DNA of 38,144 nucleotides from an uncultured Oscillospiraceae bacterium (GTDB taxonomy: Bacteria; Bacillota; Clostridia; Oscillospirales; Oscillospiraceae): assembly GCA_944387285.1 (NCBI GenBank), contig CALXEH010000018.1:1-38144 (forward strand). The letters run 5' to 3'. Under the pieces are notes generated by a model. That model ran no database searches and was not told where the DNA came from. It saw only the letters and a list, made by a program, of their open reading frames with translations. The position numbers were made by a program, and so were the translations under genes. Shown piece after piece: positions 31,575-37,967 of this stretch (positions are counted from its first letter, which is position 1; each line of letters opens with the position of its first letter).

Positions 31575-32261
31575 ATGACCAACAAGAATTACGGCCGGGT
31601 CACCGGCGGAAGGATCATGGAGGCCTACTACGATTACCCGCACCTGACCAATCTGGTGTACGAGGCGCTGGACTACGGCATGGAGAGCATCCAGGTGTTT
31701 CCGAACCAAGTAAGGAGGGCGAAGGAGCTGCTGGACGGCAGGCCGGATGCGCCTGCGGTGTGCGCTGTGATAGCGTATCCGCACGGCACGTTTCTGCCGG
31801 AGCAGAAGGCCTATGAGATAGAGGACGCCGTCCAGGAGGGCGCAGACCAGCTGGAAGTAGTACTGAACGTGGTAAACGTGAGGTCAGGCGACTGGGCGCA
31901 GGTGGAAAGAGAATTTGCCCTCTGCCGTCAGGCGGCCGGGGCCAGGACGCTGAAATTCATAGTTGAGGCGGAGTATCTGAAGCCCGAAATGCTAAAGCGC
32001 GTGTGCGGGCTTGCGGCCGCGGCCGGCATAGACCGGCTCTGCACCTCCATAGGCGTCTATCCCATAGCCAAAGACGGAGCAGAGGCAGCAGCCGGCGCGG
32101 AAGCCGAAGACGTGAGGCTTATGAAGGAGTATTCCGGCGGCAAGATGAAGACGGTAGCCATGGGCTGCATAGACAGCCCGGAAAGGTTCATGGAGCTTCT
32201 GAACGCCGGAGCGGACTATATCTGCACGGAATTTGCCGCGCAGATACTGAAAAAGCTGTGA
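31575..32261 (+). CDS. DeoC-like protein, paralogue 2, both catalytic lysines replaced
   Basis: A 228-residue protein aligning along its length with DeoC. The strand with catalytic Asp reads QLEVVLNVV (E94), the Schiff-base Lys position is C156 in LCTSIGVYP, and the relay region KTVAMGCIDS has no Lys at the expected place. It cannot use the standard class I chemistry. It may be a partner subunit of the neighbours, a binding protein, or an enzyme with different chemistry. Ribosome site AAAGGAG; it lies 48 bases after paralogue 1. Confidence 0.75.
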   Translation: MTNKNYGRVTGGRIMEAYYDYPHLTNLVYEALDYGMESIQVFPNQVRRAKELLDGRPDAPAVCAVIAYPHGTFLPEQKAYEIEDAVQEGADQLEVVLNVVNVRSGDWAQVEREFALCRQAAGARTLKFIVEAEYLKPEMLKRVCGLAAAAGIDRLCTSIGVYPIAKDGAEAAAGAEAEDVRLMKEYSGGKMKTVAMGCIDSPERFMELLNAGADYICTEFAAQILKKL

Positions 32262-32276
32262 GCAGGAGGGCATGAA

Positions 32277-33017
32277 ATGTACGACAGGGAAGCAGCGGCG
32301 CGGCTGATAAGCTCTCCTTTTACGTCAAATCTGGACAATGCGCTGATAGAGCGCGAGCTGGCGGACGGTTTCCGGGCCGGGATAAGGGCACAGATATGCG
32401 CGCCCGGCCAGCTGGAGCTCATCAGGCGTGTGAAAGAGCGTTTCCCGGACAGCAAGACGCGGATAGGCATGGTCGTGTCCTATCCCTACGGCGGCATGAC
32501 TACGAGGGTCAAATGCGAGCTGGTCCGGCAGGCGCGTGAAGCGGGCATGGACGAGGTGGACATAGCGCCGAACGTGACGGCGGCCGCCTCGCAGGACTAC
32601 GCCGCCGTAGAGGAGGAGATGTGCCGCATAATCGAGGCTGCCCGGGGCGAGATACGCCTGGTGCCAATGCTGTGGATGGTGAAGTTCAGCTTCGAGACAG
32701 TGGACGGCCTGTGCCGCGTGTACAAGCGGCTGGGCATAGACAGCGTTAAGACCAGCGCCGGCATACATTTTGGTGAGATGCTCGTAGAGCACATAGAGTG
32801 GCTCCACCGGAACTATCCCGAGTTCTGCATAGAGGTCGCTGGCAGGACGAGGCAGAGGGAGAAGGCCGAGGCCATGTTCAGGGCCGGCGCGTCTTTCATC
32901 CACACGGGCAGCTGGCGGAAACTGAGCGGCATCGGCACTGACCCGGCCTTTGACGGGGCAACGAAGGAGTGCTCGGCCGGGAAGTTCACAAACTATCTGC
33001 AGGAGGCGGGCAAATGA
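32277..33017 (+). CDS. DeoC-like aldolase, paralogue 3
   Basis: A 246-residue DeoC-fold protein. D95 (EVDIAPNVT) and Schiff-base K158 (SVKTSAGIHFG) are retained, but the relay Lys is absent from IEVAGRTRQR. It is longer than paralogue 1, with an extra C-terminal tail (GIGTDPAFDGATKECSAG). The ATG follows AGGAGGG by six bases, 15 bases after paralogue 2, and its stop overlaps the dehydratase start (ATGA). It may use a modified active site for a different deoxy-sugar phosphate or 2-keto acid. Confidence 0.8.
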   Translation: MYDREAAARLISSPFTSNLDNALIERELADGFRAGIRAQICAPGQLELIRRVKERFPDSKTRIGMVVSYPYGGMTTRVKCELVRQAREAGMDEVDIAPNVTAAASQDYAAVEEEMCRIIEAARGEIRLVPMLWMVKFSFETVDGLCRVYKRLGIDSVKTSAGIHFGEMLVEHIEWLHRNYPEFCIEVAGRTRQREKAEAMFRAGASFIHTGSWRKLSGIGTDPAFDGATKECSAGKFTNYLQEAGK

Positions 33018-34213
33018 AGATAACCAGCGTTGAGGTCTTCTTAGGCTATGCGATAAATGTGAAGATCAACACGGACGAGGGGATATGCGGCTACGGCGAG
33101 GCCGGGCTGAAATACGGCAACTCGCGCAGGGCGGCTTTTGGCCAGATACAGGACTATGCAAAGCTGATCCTCGGCATGGACCCGACGAAACCGGAGCAGA
33201 TCTGGGATCACCTGCACAGGCATACCTTCTGGGGCATGGGCGGCGGCGCCGTGGTCATGGCGGGCATATCTGCAATAGACATTGCCTGCTGGGATATCAA
33301 GGGCAAAGCGCTGGGCGTATCGGTCTGCGAACTTTTGGGCGGCGCCACTAATACCAGCCTGCGCAGCTATGCCAGCCAGCTGCAATTCGGCTGGCGCGAG
33401 AGTTCCAAGCGCCACGCGCCCGGAAAGCGCACCCTGCTGTACAAGCCCGTTGAGTACTACGACGTAGTCAAGGAGGCCATGGCCGACGGCTACACGGCCG
33501 TGAAGATAGACCCCATATTGGCCCCGGTGCGCGAGCCTGAGGACCAGAGCGAGATATTCAGGAATCAGGGCACGCATGTCCGCGGCGCCTTCCCGGCGGA
33601 CCTGCTGAAACTCGGCGAGGAACGCATCGCCGCTGCCAGGGAGGCAGGCGGGGACGAATTGGACATAATCGTGGAGGTTCACTCGCTGCTGGATACTAAT
33701 ACCGCCATAGAGCTCGGCCAGAGGCTGGAGCCCTACCGCATAATGTATTATGAGGAGCCGACGCAGCCGCTCAACCCAAAGCTGTTCGGCACCATAGGCA
33801 GCAAGGTCAACATCCCTCTCGCATCCGGGGAGAGGATATACAGCCGCTGGGGTTTCAGGCCGTTTTTCGAGGACCGTTCTCTCAGTATCATCCAGCCCGA
33901 CGTCTGCAACACCGGCGGTATAACTGAGACGAAGAAAATATGCGACATGGCGCATGTTTATGACATGGGCGTTCAGATACACGTCTGCGGCGGCCCTATA
34001 GCCACGGCGGCCGCACTGCAGGTCGAGGCCGTGATACCCAACTTCGTCATACACGAGCAGCACATCGGCTTGTACCGGCCTCAGTGCATCGAGTCCTGCA
34101 AGTATGACATACAGCCCGTCAACGGCTGCTTCTCGCTGCCGGATGCGCCCGGCATAGGCCAGGAGCTCAGTGAGAAGGAAATGGCCGAGGCGGAGAAGGT
34201 CGTAATAAGCTGA
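33014..34213 (+). CDS. Enolase-superfamily sugar-acid dehydratase (galactonate/mannonate-dehydratase-like)
   Basis: A 399-residue protein of the mandelate racemase/muconate lactonising group. The barrel carries E221, E247 and E273 as metal ligands (VEVHSLLD, YYEEPTQP, LASGER), H223 next to the first ligand, H323 (IHVCGGP) and E348 (IHEQHIG). The spacings of 26, 26, 50 and 25 residues match the D-galactonate dehydratase arrangement as I know it, but the first ligand is Glu instead of the usual Asp. Such enzymes dehydrate aldonates to 2-keto-3-deoxy acids. The start overlaps the paralogue 3 stop. It fits upstream of the kinase and KDPG-type aldolase. Confidence 0.87.
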   Translation: MKITSVEVFLGYAINVKINTDEGICGYGEAGLKYGNSRRAAFGQIQDYAKLILGMDPTKPEQIWDHLHRHTFWGMGGGAVVMAGISAIDIACWDIKGKALGVSVCELLGGATNTSLRSYASQLQFGWRESSKRHAPGKRTLLYKPVEYYDVVKEAMADGYTAVKIDPILAPVREPEDQSEIFRNQGTHVRGAFPADLLKLGEERIAAAREAGGDELDIIVEVHSLLDTNTAIELGQRLEPYRIMYYEEPTQPLNPKLFGTIGSKVNIPLASGERIYSRWGFRPFFEDRSLSIIQPDVCNTGGITETKKICDMAHVYDMGVQIHVCGGPIATAAALQVEAVIPNFVIHEQHIGLYRPQCIESCKYDIQPVNGCFSLPDAPGIGQELSEKEMAEAEKVVIS

Positions 34214-34246
34214 GCGTTTGCCCAGGTTCTGCGAGGTGTTGGAAAT

Positions 34247-35749
34247 ATGAGAAAATTGGTGCTGGCCCACGATCTGGGCACCAGCGGGAACAAGGCCTGC
34301 CTGTACGATACCGAAGGCGAGCTGCTCAGTTCGGCCTTTGTGCCGTATGAAACCTATTATCCCGCCCAGGGCTGGGCCGAGCAGGACCCGGAGGAGTGGT
34401 GGCGGGCCGTGTGCGCCTCCTCGAAGGCTGTCATAAGCGGCGCCGGGGCCGTACCGGAGGAACTGGCGTCGATATCGTTCAGCGCCCAGTCCTCGGGCTG
34501 CCTGCCGGTGGACGCGCAGGGGCGGCCCCTGAGGCGCAGGGCGATAATATGGATGGACACCAGGAGCCGTGAAGAGGCAGAGGAACTTGCGCGCCTGCTG
34601 GGCCGGGATACGCAGTACTGCATAACCGGCAACGGGCTGGGCGCCTCCATGCTGCCCTCCTGCAAGATCATGTGGATGCGCCGGCATGAGCCCGAGGTCT
34701 ACGCCGCTGCCTTTAAGTTTATTGGCTGCAAGGAATACCTGATCGCCAGGATGACGGGCAAGGTAGGCATAACGGACTATACCGAGGCGCAGACCAGCGG
34801 CCTGTTCTCTGCGCTGAAGCGGGATTATGACGAGCGGCTGCTTGAAGCTGCCGGGATCCCTCGCGAAAAGCTCTGTGAGCCCCGCGACAGCACCTGCTGC
34901 CTGGGCACGGTCAGCACGCAGGCAGCGCGCGAGCTTGGTGTAAGTGAAAAGACCCTTGTAGTCCTGGGCATGATGGACAATCCCAGTGCCGCCGTGGGCG
35001 CGGGCTGCTTTGAGGACGGCGTCTTTGTTTCCTCGCTGGGCACTGCCGCATGGATAGCGTGCATAGCGCCGGAATCGTTCATTGACCCGGTTTACCATGT
35101 GAACTCGACCTATCTGGGCTTCGGCCGCTACAGGAGCAGCGTGAATTCCCATACGGCAGGCGCAGCGTTGGACTGGGGCATTGAGAACCTGCTGGGCCTG
35201 AGCGGCGCGGATAAGTACGATGCGTCCACCGCCCTGGCCGAGCGTTCGGAGCCCGGCGCGCACGGCCTGCTGTACCTGCCCTCGTTCCGCGAGGGGAACT
35301 GCCGCTATACCGACAGCCGCTCCAGCGGCGCGCTCGTGGGGCTCAAGCTCGAGCACAACCGGGCGGATATTGCCCGGGCAATGTATGAGGCCTTTGCTTA
35401 CGAGCTGCGCATCTGCACGGATTTCTTCGCAGGCAAGGGCAAACGCCCAAAGCAGATACGGCTCATCGGAGGCGGCTCGAAGAATCCCTTCCTCGCTCAG
35501 GTGATAGCCGACGTGCTCGGCGTGGATATCGTAACGCCGCAGAATTCCCGGCACATAGGTTCCGCCGGCGCGGCTGGCTTTGCCAAACTCGGGGCAGGCA
35601 TTATAAGCGGCCTTGAGCAGCTGGATTCCTTCGTGCCTGCGCGCTCGTTCACGCCGGACCGGAGCAAGGCCGCGCTGTATGACAGCCGGTTTGGGCTCTA
35701 TACCGCCTATTATGAGGCCTTTATGTCCCTTTACAGCCGCATGGATTGA
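34247..35749 (+). CDS. FGGY-family carbohydrate kinase (xylulokinase-like)
   Basis: A 500-residue sugar kinase. The N-terminal phosphate-binding DLGTSGNKACLYDTEG, the substrate region around AIIWMDTRSREEAEELA, catalytic-type MMDNPSAAVGAGCF, SSLGTAAWI and the C-terminal adenosine motif RLIGGGSKNPFLAQVIADVLG are all in order. It is the last gene of the operon and ends before a strong terminator. 2-keto-3-deoxy acids are normally phosphorylated by PfkB-type kinases; use of an FGGY kinase here suggests a ketose, a linear polyol-like intermediate or a non-standard acid as the substrate. Confidence 0.9.
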   Translation: MRKLVLAHDLGTSGNKACLYDTEGELLSSAFVPYETYYPAQGWAEQDPEEWWRAVCASSKAVISGAGAVPEELASISFSAQSSGCLPVDAQGRPLRRRAIIWMDTRSREEAEELARLLGRDTQYCITGNGLGASMLPSCKIMWMRRHEPEVYAAAFKFIGCKEYLIARMTGKVGITDYTEAQTSGLFSALKRDYDERLLEAAGIPREKLCEPRDSTCCLGTVSTQAARELGVSEKTLVVLGMMDNPSAAVGAGCFEDGVFVSSLGTAAWIACIAPESFIDPVYHVNSTYLGFGRYRSSVNSHTAGAALDWGIENLLGLSGADKYDASTALAERSEPGAHGLLYLPSFREGNCRYTDSRSSGALVGLKLEHNRADIARAMYEAFAYELRICTDFFAGKGKRPKQIRLIGGGSKNPFLAQVIADVLGVDIVTPQNSRHIGSAGAAGFAKLGAGIISGLEQLDSFVPARSFTPDRSKAALYDSRFGLYTAYYEAFMSLYSRMD

Positions 35750-35769
35750 ACGCAGCCGTACACAGGCTT

Positions 35770-35799
35770 GAACCCGCCCGCAAAATTGCGGGCGGGTTC
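35770..35799 (+). terminator. Terminator of the catabolic operon
   Basis: GAACCCGCCCGCAA pairs perfectly over 14 bases with TTGCGGGCGGGTTC around two bases, followed by AATGCTTTTTC. It lies 21 bases after the kinase stop. Confidence 0.85.
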
Positions 35800-35819
35800 A
35801 ATGCTTTTTCAAGGTTTTG

Positions 35820-35828
35820 TGGTATAAT
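35820..35828 (+). promoter_or_regulatory. Extended -10 promoter of the response-regulator gene
   Basis: TGG followed by TATAAT is an extended -10 element. No good -35 lies at 17 bases. It is 23 bases before the ATG with GGGGGGAG ahead of the start. The same TGG-TATnnT design is seen before the GNAT gene. Confidence 0.6.
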
Positions 35829-35850
35829 GGCGGGGAAAGGGGGGAGTTGG

Positions 35851-36771
35851 ATGCGCGTTTTATTGGTCGAGGACGAGGGGCGGATGGCTAAGGCGTTATG
35901 CGAGCTGCTCCGGCAGGAGCGCTATGACGTGGACTGCTTCGCCGAGGGCGCGGAGGGCCTCTGCCCGGAAAACTCCACGCTCGGCTGCGGCCAGCTCAGC
36001 GTCCGCCTGAGCGACAAGGAATACCGCATCCTCGAATACCTCATCTCCAACCGCGGCCAGATTCTCACCCGCGAACAGCTCGCGCTCAAGATCTGGGGCT
36101 ACGACAGCGAGGCCGAGTACAACAACGTCGAGGTCTACATGTCCTTCGTGCGCAAAAAGCTCAACTTCGTCGGCTCGAAGGCCGAGATCAAGGCCCTGGC
36201 GGCGCTGGTGCTTATGTTCTTTCTGGCATATTACCTGGCCAAGCGCATCCGCTACGAGAACGAGCGCATGTCGGCGCTGATATCGCAGCTGCTGGAGCTG
36301 GCGCGCACGGAGAACGTCGCCCCGAAGGCGGAGGCCCTGGACCTGAGCCGCCTGGCCTGCGGCGAGGCGCTGCCCTTTGAGAGCGTGGCCTTTGAGGCGG
36401 GCCTGAGCCTGTGTACGCAGATAGAGGAGGGCATAACGCTCACGGGCGACGCGGACGAACTGCGGCAGCTGTGCTCCATCCTGTTGGACAACGCGATACA
36501 CCACAGCCCGCGCGGCACAGGACGGCACGGTCTTCGTCGAGCTGAAGAAGAAGTACCGCAAGGTGGTGTACAAGCGGCGCATAGCCCTGAGTCAGGACGA
36601 GGCGCTTGGCTGGCTGGCGGGCGAGCATCCCTGCCCGCGCCCGGGCCAGATAGGCGCGGAGATAGACTATTTCCTGGACTTCTACCGCCCGCTGGTGCCG
36701 ACGGTGTTCCTCAGCAGCGAACGCGAGGCCTACTGCTCGGCGGAGGAGCCGGGCTTCCGCCTGACCTTTGA
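35851..36771 (+). CDS. Collapsed two-component fusion: response regulator joined to histidine kinase, both phosphoacceptors missing
   Basis: The frame begins as an OmpR-type receiver (MRVLLVEDEGRMAKALCELL) and breaks after DCFAEGAEGL, then continues PENSTLGCGQLSVRLSDKEY, so about 90 residues including the phosphoacceptor Asp are gone. The winged-helix DNA-binding domain (LSDKEYRILEYLISNRGQIL through EVYMSFVRKKLNFVGSK) is intact. It then runs into a kinase membrane helix (LAALVLMFFLAYYLAKRI) and jumps to RYENERMSALISQLLELART, omitting the H-box. The N-box ILLDNAIHHSP is present, but the frame shifts just after it, so the G boxes are lost and the last 80 residues are out-of-frame VTC sequence. 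Presumably two adjacent genes, regulator then sensor kinase, were collapsed by internal deletions. Confidence 0.7.
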   Translation: MRVLLVEDEGRMAKALCELLRQERYDVDCFAEGAEGLCPENSTLGCGQLSVRLSDKEYRILEYLISNRGQILTREQLALKIWGYDSEAEYNNVEVYMSFVRKKLNFVGSKAEIKALAALVLMFFLAYYLAKRIRYENERMSALISQLLELARTENVAPKAEALDLSRLACGEALPFESVAFEAGLSLCTQIEEGITLTGDADELRQLCSILLDNAIHHSPRGTGRHGLRRAEEEVPQGGVQAAHSPESGRGAWLAGGRASLPAPGPDRRGDRLFPGLLPPAGADGVPQQRTRGLLLGGGAGLPPDL

Positions 36772-37009
36772 CGAGCGCATACTCTGCCGGCGCGTGGACA
36801 TAAGCCTGGGCTCGGAGGCCTGCGGCACTCCGCTGCTGCCCGAGGGCCGCGTGCTGATGGAGCTCAAGTGTACGGGCGGCATACCGATGCGGCTGGTGCG
36901 CGAGCTCTCGGCCGGGCGCATCTACAAGACCTCGTTTTCCAAGTACGGCACGGCCTACCGGACGCTCATCTGGCCCGAGCAGAGGAAGGAGGCGGCGCGC
37001 TATGCCTGA
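36512..37009 (+). CDS. VTC-domain polyphosphate-polymerase-like protein, N-terminus missing
   Basis: The frame reads AAQDGTVFVELKKKYRKVVYKRRIALS, then PTVFLSSEREAYCSAEE, LTFDERILCRRVDISLGSEA, VLMELKCTGGIPMRLVREL and FSKYGTAYRTLI. These are the second part of the VTC catalytic tunnel domain, with basic residues from ELKKKYRK and the acidic MELK. About 70-100 N-terminal residues, including the usual FELKYLI and SLYFD motifs, are absent; the nearest in-frame start is GTG at 36563. The stop overlaps the DUF4956 start by 8 bases. The pair VTC plus DUF4956 is common in Clostridia and is thought to act at the membrane in polyphosphate or spore-coat-related chemistry. As read it is truncated. Confidence 0.75.
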   Translation, partial: AAQDGTVFVELKKKYRKVVYKRRIALSQDEALGWLAGEHPCPRPGQIGAEIDYFLDFYRPLVPTVFLSSEREAYCSAEEPGFRLTFDERILCRRVDISLGSEACGTPLLPEGRVLMELKCTGGIPMRLVRELSAGRIYKTSFSKYGTAYRTLIWPEQRKEAARYA

Positions 37010-37511
37010 GGACCTGTTTGCGGGCCAGTTCGACACCGACCTGACGGCGGTCATCGGCGTGGGCGACTTTCTGCTCTGCCTGGGCTGCTCGCTGGTACTG
37101 GGCCTGGTGATGGCCCTGGCGTACATGTACCGCACGCGCTGCACGCGCAGTTTTGTGGTGACGCTGGCGCTGCTGCCGGCGGTGGTGTGCGTGGTGATAA
37201 TGATGGTGAACGGCAACGTGGGCACGGGCGTGGCGGTAGCCGGGGCGTTCAGCCTGGTACGTTTCCGCTCGGTACCTGGCACGGCGCGGGAGATATGCGC
37301 CATATTCCTGGCGATGGGCGCGGGGCTGATAGCGGGCATGGGCTACCTGGGCTGCGCGATGCTTTTCACGCTCATACTCTGCGCGGCCTTCCTGCTGTAT
37401 AACGGCCTGCGCCTGGGCGGAGGCGGCGAGGGCACCGAACTGGAACGGCAAGGTGTTCGTGACCCTGGCAGAGGGCACGGAGAACAGCCTCATAAACGGC
37501 GGCAGCTTTGA
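37002..37511 (+). CDS. DUF4956 membrane protein, C-terminus missing
   Basis: An integral membrane protein with about four helices: FLLCLGCSLVLGLVMALAYMY, FVVTLALLPAVVCVVIMMV, the conserved GVAVAGAFSLVRFRSVPGTAREICAIF, and AGMGYLGCAMLFTLILCAAF. The central FSLVRFRS...A(R/K)EI block is the DUF4956 hallmark. The family usually ends with an 80-residue cytosolic domain, which is absent: at LRLGGGGEG, about 37430, the sequence changes to a carbohydrate-binding protein in another frame and the DUF4956 frame stops at 37511. It partners the VTC protein. Function is unproven. Confidence 0.8.
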   Translation: MPEDLFAGQFDTDLTAVIGVGDFLLCLGCSLVLGLVMALAYMYRTRCTRSFVVTLALLPAVVCVVIMMVNGNVGTGVAVAGAFSLVRFRSVPGTAREICAIFLAMGAGLIAGMGYLGCAMLFTLILCAAFLLYNGLRLGGGGEGTELERQGVRDPGRGHGEQPHKRRQL

Positions 37512-37626
37512 GGCCATCGACGACAACAACATAGACGGCGCGGTGTTCTCGAAGCAGGACCTGAGCATATCCGGAGGCAGCTTTGAGATAGCGACGGCCT
37601 GGACGCCAACGGCAGCATCGAGATAA
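37438..37626 (+). pseudogene. Cthe_2159-like carbohydrate-binding protein fragment, upstream piece
   Basis: In frame from about 37438 the sequence reads NWNGKVFVTLAEGTENSLING, GSFEAIDDNNIDGAVFSKQD and LSISGGSFEI, characteristic of the first turns of Cthe_2159-type beta-helix carbohydrate-binding proteins (PF14262). No signal peptide or start precedes it because the joint with DUF4956 is directly upstream. After SFEIATA the frame leaves the family and stops at 37624-37626, while the continuation is found in the next frame. Confidence 0.65.
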
Positions 37627-37967
37627 GCGGCGGCTATATCACGGTCGAGGGCCCGACGCAGGGCGACACGGCGACGCTGGACTACGACACGACGGCGGTC
37701 ATCACGGGCGGCACGTTCATCGGCACGGGCGCGTCGGGCATGGCGCAGAGCTTCAGCTCGTCGGAGCAGGGCGTGATAGCGGTGAGCGTCGGCAGCCAGA
37801 GCGCGGGCACCGAGCTGACAGTGACGGACGCGCAGGGCGAAACGCTGCTGAGCTGGAGCCCCGGCCTGGACTACAACGTGTTCATCTACAGCTCGCCGCA
37901 GCTTGTGAGCGGCGCGAGCTGCACAGTCAGCGCGGGCACGGTCTCGGGCGAGACGCAGGAAAACTAA
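37590..37967 (+). pseudogene. Cthe_2159-like carbohydrate-binding protein fragment, C-terminal piece
   Basis: In frame from about 37590: SDGLDANGSIEISGGYITVEG, then GDTATLDYDTTAVITGGTFIG, TGASGMAQSFSS and TELTVTDAQGETLLSWSPG, ending in a natural TAA at 37965. This is the usual C-terminal half of the Cthe_2159 family. Typical members have several hundred residues of repeats between this and the upstream piece. The shared GCGACGGC at 37591-37598 marks the likely joint. Such proteins are secreted, calcium- and polysaccharide-binding, and often accompany VTC and DUF4956 genes. Confidence 0.7.

Noticed and set aside
33041..35554. Minus-strand open frame of over 800 codons opposite the dehydratase and kinase genes
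   Set aside because: It spans two unrelated, well-supported plus-strand genes and their gap and has low-complexity composition.
28164..35749. Autoinducer-2 (lsr) type uptake and processing locus
   Set aside because: FGGY kinase and DeoC-like proteins recall LsrK and LsrF, but LsrR, LsrG and the LsrABCD transporter are absent and the dehydratase and KDPG aldolase do not fit.
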